This document shows positions 1-8,362 of a stretch of DNA of 23,763 bases, one piece after another; position 1 is the first letter of the stretch, and each line of letters starts with the position of its first letter. The DNA is taken from contig JAHZHK010000016.1 in NCBI GenBank assembly GCA_019420325.1, forward strand, positions 1-23,763, given 5' to 3'. The notes below the pieces were generated by a model. It was not told the DNA's origin and searched no databases. It worked only from the letters and a program-made list of their open reading frames with translations. The position numbers and the translations under genes are program-made. This stretch comes from Coriobacteriaceae bacterium. Lineage in GTDB: Bacteria > Actinomycetota > Coriobacteriia > Coriobacteriales > UMGS124.

Positions 1-389
1 TATTCGGGCGAGCGGCGGTACTCCACCGACACCACGCGGCGGGCAAGGCGCACAGCTGTGCGCACGCAGCTGTCCGAGTAATAATCCACGTCTCCGTTTG
101 CCCAGCCTCCGCCATGGAAGAAGAGGATGGTGCCAGCGAAATCCTCGCTCACCTGGAACCCTTCGCGCCAGGAGAAGTCGATGTCGAGCGGCGTGAACAC
201 GCGGCAGGGAATAGCGTAGCCGTCGGGTGCCTGCACGGAGACGTCCTCGATGCGGCAGCGCGGGTCGACGAGACCGGCGGCGCCTATCACGTCTTCCGCC
301 ACGCGAATGGCCTTGTACGACTGACGAATGTCGGGGGCGACCTTGCCCGCGGCCCTCATGGCCGCAAGCACTGCTTTGTTGATAGCCAT
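1..389 (-). CDS. alpha/beta hydrolase, HSL/esterase type (3' end cut by window edge)
   Basis: The reverse strand opens with ATG at 389 and stays open to the left edge, giving the first 129 residues. An AAAGGAG ribosome binding site lies 4-5 nt before the ATG. Residues 90-100 read FFHGGGWANGD, the oxyanion-hole HGGGW block of the hormone-sensitive-lipase branch of alpha/beta hydrolases. It is followed by VVSVEYRRSPE (119-129), equivalent to the family's V-x-D-Y-R-x-x-P-E strand. The nucleophile elbow GxSxG and the Asp and His of the triad would lie past the window edge, so activity cannot be confirmed. No signal peptide is visible, so a cytoplasmic carboxylesterase is expected. The gene starts 48 bp after the AAA-ATPase-like gene on the same strand with no terminator between them, so co-transcription is likely. 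The substrate is unknown. Confidence 0.85.
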   Translation of the reverse strand, partial: MAINKAVLAAMRAAGKVAPDIRQSYKAIRVAEDVIGAAGLVDPRCRIEDVSVQAPDGYAIPCRVFTPLDIDFSWREGFQVSEDFAGTILFFHGGGWANGDVDYYSDSCVRTAVRLARRVVSVEYRRSPE

Positions 390-437
390 AGGGCTCCTTT
401 CGAAAAAACAGCCATTGATTCGCGCAGAATCTCCCGC

Positions 438-2303
438 CTATTCCGCCCACTTGCATGCCACGGCCACGTGGCGACCGGAGAAGGCGACGCCCCAACGCAG
501 ACGACCGGAGGCAGCCGGGGGAAGAATCCCGGCGTCATAGGCATTGCAGGCAATCTGTGCAAGGGCCTCGCGGGCGAGAGTACCGAGTCGCTCAGCAAGC
601 TCGGACCCGTCGGAGGGCGCTTCTGCCTTTGGCAGGTACTTCAACTCGACGGTGATAAGGGGGCGACGGTCGGGTTTCACGAACGAGAAGGCCTCAACGG
701 CCGTATCCGAGGGCTCCACTTGGATATCGAACCGCCCGTAACCCGCCTCTTTATTGGAACGTGGGTCGGCATATCCCGGCAAACCGAAGCACAGGCCCAG
801 CATAAGCATATGGGCGGAGTTCTCCGATGTGATGTCATAGCAGCTCGCATCATCGCGCAAGATGACATCAAGCTGAGAGCGCACCTGCTCGGCATCGCCC
901 GCAACGAGGGCGTCATGAAACGCGCCGAGCCTGTCGCCACCGCCGGCAGCACGCGCATAGCGCTCGATAAGCTCCGAGCGGTAGACACTGGCGATTTCCT
1001 TGTTGGGAATGCGCAGCCGGCGACGCATCGTGACGTTGTTGGGGAGCATCGTGTCAGGCGTGGTGAGATAGCCCGCAAGGTACAGCATCGACCACAGCAT
1101 GCCAGGGGCCACCGGGCGCAAGTCATCAGGGAAAACAGCGCCCAAGTCAATGGGAGCTGAGACGTAGCCGCCAGGTTCGAACAGGTCGTATACCTTCTGC
1201 ATGGTGTCTTCGTCGCTTGCACGCATGAGTTGGCCGATAACCGAGTTGCCCGAAGTGTTGCCCCAATAGACGTCGGGGGTGCAATCAGCATCGAAGTAAT
1301 TGAGAATGCTCCAGGGGTTGTAAATATCGGCATCACCAAAGCGATAACCGTCATACCACAGGCGAGCCTCTTCCATACATGCCAAGTCATGGCCCAGATA
1401 TGAGGCCAGGGCCATGACTTCCCTCTCGGAAAAGCCGAAGCGCTCCTCAAACTTTTCCCCAAGTGCCGTCGATACGCGAAGGTTGTTCAAATCAGAGAAA
1501 ATCGACTCCTTCGAGATGCGCTGCACCCCTGTGAGGCACGAGAAAGCCAAGAAGTCGCCGCCACCCTTGAGGGCGCCCGTTAGCCAGCCCTTGAGGAAAT
1601 CGACCACCTCTCGATAGTAGCCGTTAGTATAGCCGGCCATAACGGGGGCGTCGTACTCGTCCACAAGCAGGACAACCTGCACGCCGTGGTGGGTATAGAG
1701 CATGCGGCAAAGAGCCTCGAGCGAGTCGGCGAGCTCGGCATCTGAGGCCTCGCCCCTCACCACGCGTTCGTAGAAGGCCTTTTGCGTCTCGTTAAGCGTG
1801 GGAGAGTCGGCCAGGTAGCCGAAGCGAGCGTACTCCATCATCATGATGTTGCGCAGGGCACCGAGCGCAGCATGCCACGCCAGCTTCTTCACCGTGTTGA
1901 GGTTGAGATAGACGGTTGGATATATGCCCTGGTACTGGCGATAGTAGCCGTCCCGGGCCTCCCACACCTCCGTTCCCTCGAACAGGGGCGCCCGGTCGCG
2001 GGCCGTAGGGTCGGAGATGCTCGGAAGTTCAAAAAACGCCTGAAGCATGCGCATGTTGAGCGTCTTGCCGAAGCGGCGCGGCCGGCAAAACAGGATGACG
2101 GAATAGCCCGAGTCGATGACGTCGGCAGCGAGCATGGTCTTGTCGATGACGATGGAGCCCTGTGCGGCCACCACGAAGCTGTCGCGCCCGATAGGCAGCA
2201 TCCTGCGCCCCGTGCGGTCGATGATGCGCGCGCCCGGTGCCTTCCAGACCCCGTTGTCGCAATCCTTGAGCACGACACCCGTGCCTTGCTTGTCATCAGC
2301 CAT
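438..2303 (-). CDS. AAA-ATPase-like protein with C-terminal PD-(D/E)XK nuclease-like domain
   Basis: 621 residues from ATG at 2303, preceded by an AGGAGG site 8 nt upstream. The N-terminal half is the AAA-ATPase-like domain (PF09820 type). It has the family's degenerate Walker A, RPRRFGKT (74-81), a Walker B VVLLVDEYDAP (210-220), a TGVQRISKESIFSDLNN sensor block, and a WYDGYRFG...IYNPWS block. The C-terminal ~100 residues look like the PD-(D/E)XK_9 fold: Asp526 in GRFDIQ, then Glu553-x-Lys555 in TVELKY. The family is abundant and multicopy in gut anaerobes, and its role is unproven; nucleic-acid or defence-related functions have been suggested. A second, quite divergent member lies at 16264-17871. 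Compared with that one, this protein has about 35 extra N-terminal residues and lacks the RYPIGIQTFEKIREGGYLYVDKT-style entry (it has LPIGRDSF...GSIVIDKT). It is probably co-transcribed with the downstream hydrolase. Confidence 0.9.
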   Translation of the reverse strand: MADDKQGTGVVLKDCDNGVWKAPGARIIDRTGRRMLPIGRDSFVVAAQGSIVIDKTMLAADVIDSGYSVILFCRPRRFGKTLNMRMLQAFFELPSISDPTARDRAPLFEGTEVWEARDGYYRQYQGIYPTVYLNLNTVKKLAWHAALGALRNIMMMEYARFGYLADSPTLNETQKAFYERVVRGEASDAELADSLEALCRMLYTHHGVQVVLLVDEYDAPVMAGYTNGYYREVVDFLKGWLTGALKGGGDFLAFSCLTGVQRISKESIFSDLNNLRVSTALGEKFEERFGFSEREVMALASYLGHDLACMEEARLWYDGYRFGDADIYNPWSILNYFDADCTPDVYWGNTSGNSVIGQLMRASDEDTMQKVYDLFEPGGYVSAPIDLGAVFPDDLRPVAPGMLWSMLYLAGYLTTPDTMLPNNVTMRRRLRIPNKEIASVYRSELIERYARAAGGGDRLGAFHDALVAGDAEQVRSQLDVILRDDASCYDITSENSAHMLMLGLCFGLPGYADPRSNKEAGYGRFDIQVEPSDTAVEAFSFVKPDRRPLITVELKYLPKAEAPSDGSELAERLGTLAREALAQIACNAYDAGILPPAASGRLRWGVAFSGRHVAVACKWAE

Positions 2304-2661
2304 ATTGCCCGCCTCCTACCGCGTCTTATCAGGGCGATTGTAGCATCTGACAAATCGGTTCACAGCACATCCGCAGGCGAGGCATAAGGTGCCCCAGACA
2401 AGAGGCCGACCGAACCTGAAGGACTCGCTCTCGCACAAGCAGCGTGCACACGTCGCCCTCCCACGGGGTCAGACCATACCTCTGAAACAGCGCGACATTT
2501 CGCTGCGAGCCGACAGCACGATCGGATTGGCCGGCAAGCGGCCTTATCGCGCAAGCACCGACAAGCGCGAACTGGTAGAGTTAGTGGGGTCACGACGCTG
2601 AGAAATCAGCTGGAAACATTTCGCAGGCGTGCAACCGTGCGCCGGGATAAAGGAGTCTGTC
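2304..2661. other. intergenic region between divergent genes; two small stem-loops
   Basis: I see no convincing gene in these 358 bp. Short open frames exist but lack ribosome binding sites and look like non-coding GC-rich DNA. The plus-strand leader of modD can form two adjacent hairpins: GGCCG/CGGCC (2529-2533 with 2539-2543) and TCGCGC/GCGCGA (2547-2552 with 2565-2570). I could not match them to a known riboswitch, including the Moco element I would have expected upstream of a molybdenum gene. Confidence 0.4.
2337..2342 (-). promoter_or_regulatory. possible -10 box for the AAA-ATPase-like gene
   Basis: On the minus strand TACAAT (5 of 6 consensus bases) lies 33 bp before the ATG at 2303. 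That would start the message near 2330 and leave a leader of about 27 nt holding the AGGAGG site. At 17-bp spacing the -35 is only CTGTGA, so the call rests mainly on the -10. Confidence 0.35.
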
Positions 2662-3528
2662 ATGTCGGAAGCCATACTCGCCCCCACCGTTCGCATCTCC
2701 GATACCGAAATCGACCGCCTCATCCAGGAGGACGTGCCCTACATCGACCTGACCACGCACGTGCTGCAGGTAGGGGCCACCCGGGGTCGTATGGAGTACT
2801 TCACGCGCGAGACCTGCACCCTGTGCGGCACCGAAGAGGCGATTCGCGTGGCCAAGAAGCTCGGCTGCAGCATCGTGGAGATGAAGCCCTCGGGTACCCA
2901 GCTCGAGCCGGGCGAGGCGTTCCTCGTGGTGGAGGGCTCCGGCGAGGACCTGCACGCCACCTGGAAGGTCTGCCTCAACCTGTTCGACCACCTGAGCGCC
3001 ATCGCCACCAAGACGCGCGGCATGGTGGACTCTGCCCACGCCGTCAACCCCCACTGCGAGGTGCTCACCACCCGCAAGTCGATGCCCGGCGTGAAGGCCC
3101 TGCTCACGAAGGCCGTGCTTTCCGGCGGCGCGTTCCCCCACCGTCTGGGTCTCTCGGAGACCGTGCTCGTGTTCGCCCAGCATGTGGAGCTCATGGGCGG
3201 CTACGACGTGCTCATCCGCGAGCTGCCCGCCATCAAGGCACGCATGGTGGAGAAGAAGCTCTTCGTTGAGTGCGAGGCCGACCTCGCCCCCGAGCTGGTG
3301 CGCGCCGGTGCCGACGGCATCCAGCTCGACAAGGTTGCGCCCGAGGCTATTCCCGCTCTGCTCGGTGAGCTGCGCGCAATCAACCCCAGCGTCACGGCCA
3401 TCGCGGCCGGCGGCGTCAACCCTTCCAACGTGGCAGCCTATGCGGCCACGGGCATCGACGGCATCGTGACGACTGCACCCTTCACCGCAAAGCCCGTCGA
3501 CATGTCGGTGAGGATGCACAAGCTTTAA
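2662..3528 (+). CDS. modD: ModD-like quinolinate phosphoribosyltransferase-family protein
   Basis: 288 residues. The ATG at 2662 is chosen because AAAGGAG sits 6 nt before it; a GTG at 2629 has no such site. The protein belongs to the NadC (nicotinate-nucleotide pyrophosphorylase) family. It has the ModD subgroup's hallmarks: N-terminal ISDTEIDRLIQEDVPYIDLTT (12-32), TTRKSMPG (136-143), and HRLGLSETVLVFAQH (160-174), followed by a Gly-rich AAGGVNPSNV phosphate-binding loop near 255. ModD is usually encoded with molybdate transporters and is annotated as a putative molybdenum transport protein, though its reaction is not settled. No modABC genes are here, but a molybdopterin enzyme (dmsA) lies 2.2 kb downstream. 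True NadC is the alternative; the SET-VLVF-QH block argues against it. Confidence 0.8.
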   Translation: MSEAILAPTVRISDTEIDRLIQEDVPYIDLTTHVLQVGATRGRMEYFTRETCTLCGTEEAIRVAKKLGCSIVEMKPSGTQLEPGEAFLVVEGSGEDLHATWKVCLNLFDHLSAIATKTRGMVDSAHAVNPHCEVLTTRKSMPGVKALLTKAVLSGGAFPHRLGLSETVLVFAQHVELMGGYDVLIRELPAIKARMVEKKLFVECEADLAPELVRAGADGIQLDKVAPEAIPALLGELRAINPSVTAIAAGGVNPSNVAAYAATGIDGIVTTAPFTAKPVDMSVRMHKL

Positions 3529-3536
3529 GGCGCCAG

Positions 3537-3568
3537 CGGTGGGCCTGCCGTTGAGGGTAGGCCCACCG
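3537..3568 (+). terminator. hairpin between modD and ackA, no T-tract
   Basis: A perfect 10-bp stem (CGGTGGGCCT with AGGCCCACCG) encloses a 12-nt loop, starting 9 nt after the modD stop. No run of T follows on either strand, so it may be an attenuator, an RNA-stabilising 3' end or a weak or factor-dependent terminator. A smaller TTCCC/GGGAA hairpin follows at 3581-3598. Confidence 0.4.
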
Positions 3569-3645
3569 GACGTCGCAGTGTTCCCAGCGCACAGGGAATA
3601 CACTTGTCCCAGCGCGTCTCATCCCCGACAAAGCGAGGTCTTCCC

Positions 3646-4857
3646 ATGCTCGTACTCGTCGTAAACGCAGGCAGTTCCTCCCTCAAGGCCCAGCTCATCC
3701 AGACCGACGGCAAGGCCTCGCTCATGAAGTGCCTGGCCGAGAAGGTCGGCACCCCGCAGGCTTTCATGAATGTCTCGTTCGCCCCCGACTTTGAGAAAGT
3801 CGCCGTGCCGGTGGAGGGCCTCTCTGTTCCGGGATGCCTGCGCGAGCTGCTGCACGTGATGGTGAGCAACCCCGGCTCCCCCATCGAGACCCTCGACGCC
3901 ATTGACGCCGTGGGCAACCGCATCGTGGCCGGCGGCGAGTATTTCTGCGAGGCGACCCTTGTCGACGACGACGCCCGCGCCAAGCTCGCCCTGTGCGAGG
4001 AACTCGCCCCGCTGCACAATCCCAGCGCCGACGCCTGCATCGACCTGCTGCGCGAGCTGCTGCCAAAGACTCCACAGGTAGCTGTCTTCGACACGGCTTT
4101 CCACCAGACCATGCCGCCCAAGGCGTACATGTACCCGCTGCCCATGCGCTACTATGACGACTACCGCATCCGTCGCTACGGCGCGCACGGCACCAGTCAC
4201 CGCTACGCGGCCCAGCAGGCGGCGAACCTTTTGGGTCGGCCCCTCAAGGACCTGGGCCTCATCACCTGCCACCTGGGCAACGGCGGCTCGATCACGGCAG
4301 TCAACCATGGCGAATCCATCGACACCACCATGGGCTTCACGCCGCTCGAGGGCCTCATGATGGGCACGCGCTCGGGCAGCATCGACCCGGCCATCATCAC
4401 CTACATCATGCGCCGCGAGGGCAAGACCTTCGATGAGATGGACGAGCTGCTCAACAGGAAGAGCGGCATCCTGGGCGTCTCGGGCGTGGGATCGGACATG
4501 CGCGACGTACTCGCGGCGGCCGAGGCCGGAAACGAGCAGGCGGCACTGGCCATCGACATGTACGTGTACAAGGTGCAAAAGGCCATCGGGTCGTTCTACG
4601 CCGTGATGACGCGCACCGACGCCGTGGTGGTAACGGCAGGCATCGGCGAGAACTCTTGGGAGCTGCGCGAGCGCATCTTTGCGGGACTCGCGCACATGGG
4701 CATGATTCTGGACCGCGATCGCAACCACGTGACCGGCCAGATCGGCGTGAACCGCATCATCTCGATTGACGACTCGCCCATCAAGATCTGCGTCGTAACG
4801 ACCGACGAGGAGATGCGCATCGCTCGCGAGACCGACGCCCTGGTGAGCAAGCAATAA
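3646..4857 (+). CDS. ackA: acetate kinase
   Basis: 403 residues, the normal length for the family. The start is ATG 3646, because the protein must begin at MLVLVVNAGSSSLK; GAGG lies 7-8 nt upstream. It transfers phosphate between acetyl phosphate and ADP in the cytoplasm, making ATP from acetyl-CoA. Visible family landmarks are the N-A-G-S-S-S-L-K nucleotide/phosphate signature (7-14), AHGTSHRY with the active-site His181 (180-187), CHLGNGGS, MGFTPLEGLMMGTRSGSIDP holding the catalytic Arg, GIGENS (332-337), and the C-terminal TTDEEMRIA with the conserved catalytic Glu. The usual partner gene pta is not in the window. The gene ends facing the dmsBA operon and probably shares the strong hairpin at 5019-5061. 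Confidence 0.95.
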   Translation: MLVLVVNAGSSSLKAQLIQTDGKASLMKCLAEKVGTPQAFMNVSFAPDFEKVAVPVEGLSVPGCLRELLHVMVSNPGSPIETLDAIDAVGNRIVAGGEYFCEATLVDDDARAKLALCEELAPLHNPSADACIDLLRELLPKTPQVAVFDTAFHQTMPPKAYMYPLPMRYYDDYRIRRYGAHGTSHRYAAQQAANLLGRPLKDLGLITCHLGNGGSITAVNHGESIDTTMGFTPLEGLMMGTRSGSIDPAIITYIMRREGKTFDEMDELLNRKSGILGVSGVGSDMRDVLAAAEAGNEQAALAIDMYVYKVQKAIGSFYAVMTRTDAVVVTAGIGENSWELRERIFAGLAHMGMILDRDRNHVTGQIGVNRIISIDDSPIKICVVTTDEEMRIARETDALVSKQ

Positions 4858-4858
4858 A

Positions 4859-5128
4859 CCCGAGGACGGCAGTCCGCCGGCGGGTGCCCGCCGCGAAACA
4901 CCGCACCCTTGGGACACCCGCCACTAGGGGCCCGGCACCAGGCGCACGGCAGGCCGGCACCGGCGCCAGCGCGCCCTAAGTCCTTGCCTGCGGCCCCCCG
5001 CACCCAATCCCGCGCACGAAAAAGCGCGCCCCACCTGCACGGTTGCAGATGGGGCGCGCTTGCTTACTCAGGAACGCTTGCCCTTAGGCGGGCAGGCAAT
5101 TCAACCTATGCAACCTCGAGCGGGTTGG
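4859..5128. repeat. dispersed ~260-bp repeat, copy 1 (spans dmsB 3' end and terminator)
   Basis: The segment from just after the ackA stop to the last codons of dmsB aligns along its whole length with 11948-12209. The best-conserved core is 5000-5061 against 12081-12143, with only a handful of differences. The block from about 5090 to 5128 is also nearly identical. The middle (4900-4990) is diverged with small gaps. It contains the dms terminator and the final NPLEVA-stop codons of dmsB. The two copies point in the same direction. Confidence 0.8.
5019..5061 (-). terminator. strong rho-independent terminator of dmsBA
   Basis: AAGCGCGCCCCA pairs with TGGGGCGCGCTT (5022-5033 with 5050-5061). 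After one C-A mismatch the stem continues CTGCA/TGCAG around a CGGT loop, about 17 bp in all. On the minus strand the stem is followed by TTTTT (plus 5019-5023), so it ends the dmsBA message 45 nt past its stop. It may also slow plus-strand readthrough from ackA. Confidence 0.9.
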
Positions 5129-5726
5129 CAACGGTGGCCTCCTCGTCGTCGAAGGCGCGGGCGTCGTCGCAGGCCTTGACGTAGAGGTTGGGGCTGGTCT
5201 CGGCAGGGTCGCCGAAGGGCTTGATGGCAACGCGCTCGCCGAGCTCGGCCATCTCCTCCACGGGACCGAAGTCCAGGGCGCGGGCCGGGCAGGCCAGCAC
5301 GCACACAGGCTTGAGGCCGGCAGCCAGGCGCTCGGCGCAGCCGTCGCACTTGGTGGAGTGGCCAAGCTCCGCGTTGACCTTGGGGGCGCCGTAGGGGCAG
5401 CTCGTGGCGCAAGCGCCGCAGCCGATGCAGACCTCCTCGTCGACGCTCACGAGGCCGGTCTCCTCGTCCTTGTGCATGGCGCCGGTGGGGCAGGACACCA
5501 CGCAGGCGGGGTTGTCGCAGTGCTGGCAGGAGCTCGACACGTTGTAGCTGAAGCAGGTCGTCTGGATGCAGCCGTTCTCATCGCGCGTCGTCTCGCCGCC
5601 GGCCACCTCGTAGACCTTGCGGAACGCGAACTCAGTCGTGAGGTCCTTGTAGTCCTTGCAGGCGAACTCGCAGGTCTTGCAGCCGGTGCAGCGGCTTGCG
5701 TCAAAGAAGAATCCGTACTGTGCCAT
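5106..5726 (-). CDS. dmsB: DmsB-like four-cluster ferredoxin subunit
   Basis: 206 residues, matching the family length of about 205. ATG at 5726 has a GAGGAG site upstream. Sixteen cysteines fall into the four [4Fe-4S] sets of DMSO reductase B subunits: C13/16/19/23, C67/70/75/79, C100/103/106/110 and C127/130/142/146. The protein would relay electrons from the membrane anchor to the molybdenum subunit. It has no signal peptide of its own and is expected to be carried across the membrane with DmsA. It follows dmsA after 33 bp and is the last gene of that transcript. The final residues NPLEVA lie inside the dispersed repeat at 4859-5128, whose second copy preserves the same codons. Confidence 0.93.
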   Translation of the reverse strand: MAQYGFFFDASRCTGCKTCEFACKDYKDLTTEFAFRKVYEVAGGETTRDENGCIQTTCFSYNVSSSCQHCDNPACVVSCPTGAMHKDEETGLVSVDEEVCIGCGACATSCPYGAPKVNAELGHSTKCDGCAERLAAGLKPVCVLACPARALDFGPVEEMAELGERVAIKPFGDPAETSPNLYVKACDDARAFDDEEATVANPLEVA

Positions 5727-5759
5727 GTTTGCTCTCTCCTCTCCGATTGCTCGTCGCCG

Positions 5760-8150
5760 CTAGGCCTTGGTGACCTGGCAGATGTTGGTGTGCTGGGGGT
5801 TGCCCTTGGCAAGGGGGCTGGGGCGCAGCGTGGTGAGGGTGTTGATGGAGCCGCCCTTGTCCACGCGGTCGCCGTTCATGTCGGCGTCGTGCCAAGCGCC
5901 CTGCGAGATGCAGACGACACCGGGAGTGGTACGGCCGGTAACCTTGGCCAGAAGCTCGATCTCGCCGAACTGGTTCTTCACGCGGATGGTGTCGCCCTGG
6001 GCGATGCCGCGCTCCTCGGCGTCGACCGGGTTGATCCAAGCCTCCTGGGGGTTGGCGGCCTTGAGCTGCTCGTCGAAGCCCCAGCTGGAGTGCAGACGGC
6101 CGCGGTAGTGGAAGCCGGAGCACACGAGCGGATACTCGTCGGTCGTAGTCTCAACACCGTACCACTCGGTGGCGTACACGGGCACGGGGGCAACGAAGTC
6201 GTCGTCGGCGAACTCGTGGGTCTGGATGTACTGGTCGAGGGCCTCGGAGTAAATCTCGATCTTGCCGGAGGGAGTCTTGAGGGGGTTGGCCTCAGGGTCG
6301 GCGCGGAAGGCTTCGCAACCAATGCGGGGCTTCTCGGCCTTCTTGGTGTAGACGCCCATCTCGCGGAACTCCTCGAGCTCGGGCAGCTCGGGCTTCTCCT
6401 CGCGGGCAGCCTCGTACAGGGAGTCAATCCACTCGCGCTCGGTCTTGCCCTCGGAGAACTCCTCGCCAACGCCCATGAGCTCGGCCAGTTCGCTGACCCA
6501 CTCATAGTTGGTCTTGCGCTCAAACTTGCGCTCCTCGAGGCAGGGCGAGCCGCAAATCATGTACGCGTCGTCCTCGCCCGTGTCAATCATGGAGTCCTGC
6601 TCAAAGCGGAACATGTCGGGCAGGATGATGTCGCAGTACTTCAGCGAGTCGCACATCACGATGTCGACGCCCACGACAAACTCGCACTTGGTGTCGTCGA
6701 CCATGACATCGTGCACGTGGTTGATGTCGGAGTTCTGGTTGGTGATGCAGTTGCCGGCGTAGTTCCACACGAACTTGATGTTGGTGTCGAGCTTCTCCTT
6801 GCCCTTGACGCCGTCGGCAACCTCGGTCATCTCGGTGCCGTGGTCGATGGCATCGACCATGGAGAACACGGAGATCTTGGTCTTCACGGGGTTGTCACCA
6901 GCAGGCAGGCTCTTGAGACCGACGCTCGAGCGGGACTCACGCAGGCCGGTGCTCGTGCCAGGAAGGCCGATGTTGCCCGTCAGAATCGGAAGCATGCAAA
7001 TGGAGACGGCAGTCATCTCGCCGTTGGCGCGGCGCTGCGGACCCCAACCCTGACCGACATACAGGCTCTCGGCGTTGGCAATCTTGTCGGCAAGCTCACG
7101 AATGCGTTCGACAGAGATGCCGCAAATGGGAGCCGCCCACTCGGGGGTCTTCTCCACCATGTCATAGCCGGTGCCCATGATGTAGTCGGTGTAGGACTTG
7201 TTCTGGCCCTTGGCGCTCTCGGGCATCGTGGTCTCGTCGAAACCGACGCAATAGGTGTCGAGGAACTCGTGGTCGACCTGGTCGTTCACGATGAGCTCGT
7301 GAGCGATGGCAGAGCACAGAGCGGCGTCGGTACCAGGGTTGATGGGCTGCCACTGAGCGGAGTGGCCCATGGCGGAGTCGCTCATGCGGGGGTCGATGAT
7401 GATAACCTCGCCCTTGGCGTTCTCACGCATGCGAACCCAGTCATGGTGCGAGCCAGCGCCACCCTGACGCGTCTCAACGGGGCTCGAGCCAAACATAAGC
7501 ACGAGGTCAGCATCAGCCGCCGCACTCGTGGAAGAGGCAGGAGAGCCGCCCCACATGTAAGGCGAAATCCAGGAAATTTCAGCGGTAGAGTAGCTGCCGT
7601 AATAGCCAAGGCTGCCACCGAGCAGGTTCATGAGCCTGTTGATGGGGCGAGCCGTAGTGGCAGAAACACCCGTAGCGTAGTTGTTGTACACAGCCTCGTT
7701 GCCGTAGGTGTCGATGGTGTACTTGAGCTTCTCGGCGATGGTCTGAAGGGCCTCGTCCCAGCTGATCTGCTCGTACTGGCCGTCGCCGCGCTTCGTGCCC
7801 TCGACGCGCTTCATGGGGTAGTTGATGCGGTCGGGGTTGTTCATCCAGCGACGGTAGCTGCGGCCGCGCAGGCAAGCACGAGGCTGCGGGTCATCGAGGT
7901 CGTTCGTGGGGTTGCTGTAGGTGTCGACCCACAGGACCTCACCGTCCTTCACATGGAACTTAAGGGCGCAGCGGCCGGGGCAGTTGATGGCGCAGTGGCC
8001 CCAAACCTCGGTGACACCCTCCTCGTAAGCCGCGGCTACGTCGGCCTTGGAGAACGTAGGGGCGCTTGCAGCACCTGCGGCCGCAAGGCCGGCGAGCACG
8101 CCGCTCGTGGCGACGAAGGATCGCCTTGAGATCGCGCAATCTCGAGCCAT
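5760..8150 (-). CDS. dmsA: molybdopterin oxidoreductase, DMSO reductase DmsA-like catalytic subunit (Tat substrate)
   Basis: 796 residues from ATG 8150; AAGGAGAGAGG lies just upstream, and a longer open frame from 8180 lacks such a site. The N-terminus is a Tat signal: SRRSFVAT (8-15), then a hydrophobic Ala/Gly stretch and an ASA cleavage region near 30. A [4Fe-4S] site follows at C53, C57, C61 and C93. Further on come the bis-MGD-binding segments, and GYYGSYS (182-188), whose Ser186 matches the serine that ligates Mo in DMSO reductases. The C-terminal molybdopterin dinucleotide domain includes the TTLRPSPLAKGNPQHTNICQV ending. The enzyme probably reduces an S- or N-oxide or another organic acceptor outside the membrane; the substrate cannot be read from sequence. 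Dms operons are highly multicopy in this group. It is divergent from dmsC-luxR-torD. Confidence 0.93.
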   Translation of the reverse strand: MARDCAISRRSFVATSGVLAGLAAAGAASAPTFSKADVAAAYEEGVTEVWGHCAINCPGRCALKFHVKDGEVLWVDTYSNPTNDLDDPQPRACLRGRSYRRWMNNPDRINYPMKRVEGTKRGDGQYEQISWDEALQTIAEKLKYTIDTYGNEAVYNNYATGVSATTARPINRLMNLLGGSLGYYGSYSTAEISWISPYMWGGSPASSTSAAADADLVLMFGSSPVETRQGGAGSHHDWVRMRENAKGEVIIIDPRMSDSAMGHSAQWQPINPGTDAALCSAIAHELIVNDQVDHEFLDTYCVGFDETTMPESAKGQNKSYTDYIMGTGYDMVEKTPEWAAPICGISVERIRELADKIANAESLYVGQGWGPQRRANGEMTAVSICMLPILTGNIGLPGTSTGLRESRSSVGLKSLPAGDNPVKTKISVFSMVDAIDHGTEMTEVADGVKGKEKLDTNIKFVWNYAGNCITNQNSDINHVHDVMVDDTKCEFVVGVDIVMCDSLKYCDIILPDMFRFEQDSMIDTGEDDAYMICGSPCLEERKFERKTNYEWVSELAELMGVGEEFSEGKTEREWIDSLYEAAREEKPELPELEEFREMGVYTKKAEKPRIGCEAFRADPEANPLKTPSGKIEIYSEALDQYIQTHEFADDDFVAPVPVYATEWYGVETTTDEYPLVCSGFHYRGRLHSSWGFDEQLKAANPQEAWINPVDAEERGIAQGDTIRVKNQFGEIELLAKVTGRTTPGVVCISQGAWHDADMNGDRVDKGGSINTLTTLRPSPLAKGNPQHTNICQVTKA

Positions 8151-8291
8151 AGTTGTTCCTCTCTCTCCTTGTGAACACATCCCCCGTCATCCGGCGGGGC
8201 TCCCTTGCGCCCCCAAACGTTGGCAGAACCGGGCGCGTAGACATGGTCACACGCGCCGCGCTGCACCAAGCGCTTGGGTCGACGATTACAC

Positions 8292-8320
8292 CTTATCGCC
8301 CGCCATGCCTTACTTGTCAC
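8292..8320 (-). promoter_or_regulatory. dmsA promoter (-35 GTGACA, 17 bp, -10 GATAAG)
   Basis: On the minus strand GTGACA (plus 8315-8320, 5 of 6 bases) and GATAAG (plus 8292-8297, 4 of 6) are separated by exactly 17 bp. Transcription would start near 8285, leaving a leader of about 135 nt. The -35 box lies within the left arm of the inverted repeat at 8314-8336. Confidence 0.5.
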
Positions 8321-8336
8321 ATACTGCGGGTGACAA
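8314..8336. promoter_or_regulatory. inverted repeat, candidate shared operator of the divergent dms promoters
   Basis: TTGTCAC (8314-8320) and GTGACAA (8330-8336) form a perfect 7-bp inverted repeat around a 9-bp spacer. It covers the dmsA -35 and lies about 30 bp upstream of the dmsC -10. It does not fit the FNR (TTGAT-N4-ATCAA) or CRP consensus. The adjacent LuxR-type gene (9550-11115) is the natural candidate to bind it; that is inference. Confidence 0.5.
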
Positions 8337-8362
8337 ACGCGATTCTCCCTGGTAAAAAGGCG

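Noticed and set aside
2389..2601. 70-codon plus-strand frame upstream of modD
   Set aside because: No ribosome binding site, no family; sequence looks non-coding.
2529..2661. Moco riboswitch upstream of modD
   Set aside because: Only short generic hairpins are visible and I could not match the conserved Moco RNA bases.
3619..4917. 432-codon minus-strand frame opposite ackA
   Set aside because: Same shadow effect; acetate kinase motifs on the plus strand are unambiguous.
5358..8129. Very long open frame on the plus strand opposite dmsA and dmsB
   Set aside because: Antisense shadow of GC-rich coding DNA. The translation is Val/Gly/Leu/His/Asp-rich with no motifs, while the opposite strand has complete dmsA/dmsB signatures.
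8314..8336. FNR or CRP box
   Set aside because: The arms are TTGTCAC/GTGACAA with 9 bp between; neither TTGAT-N4-ATCAA nor TGTGA-N6-TCACA fits.
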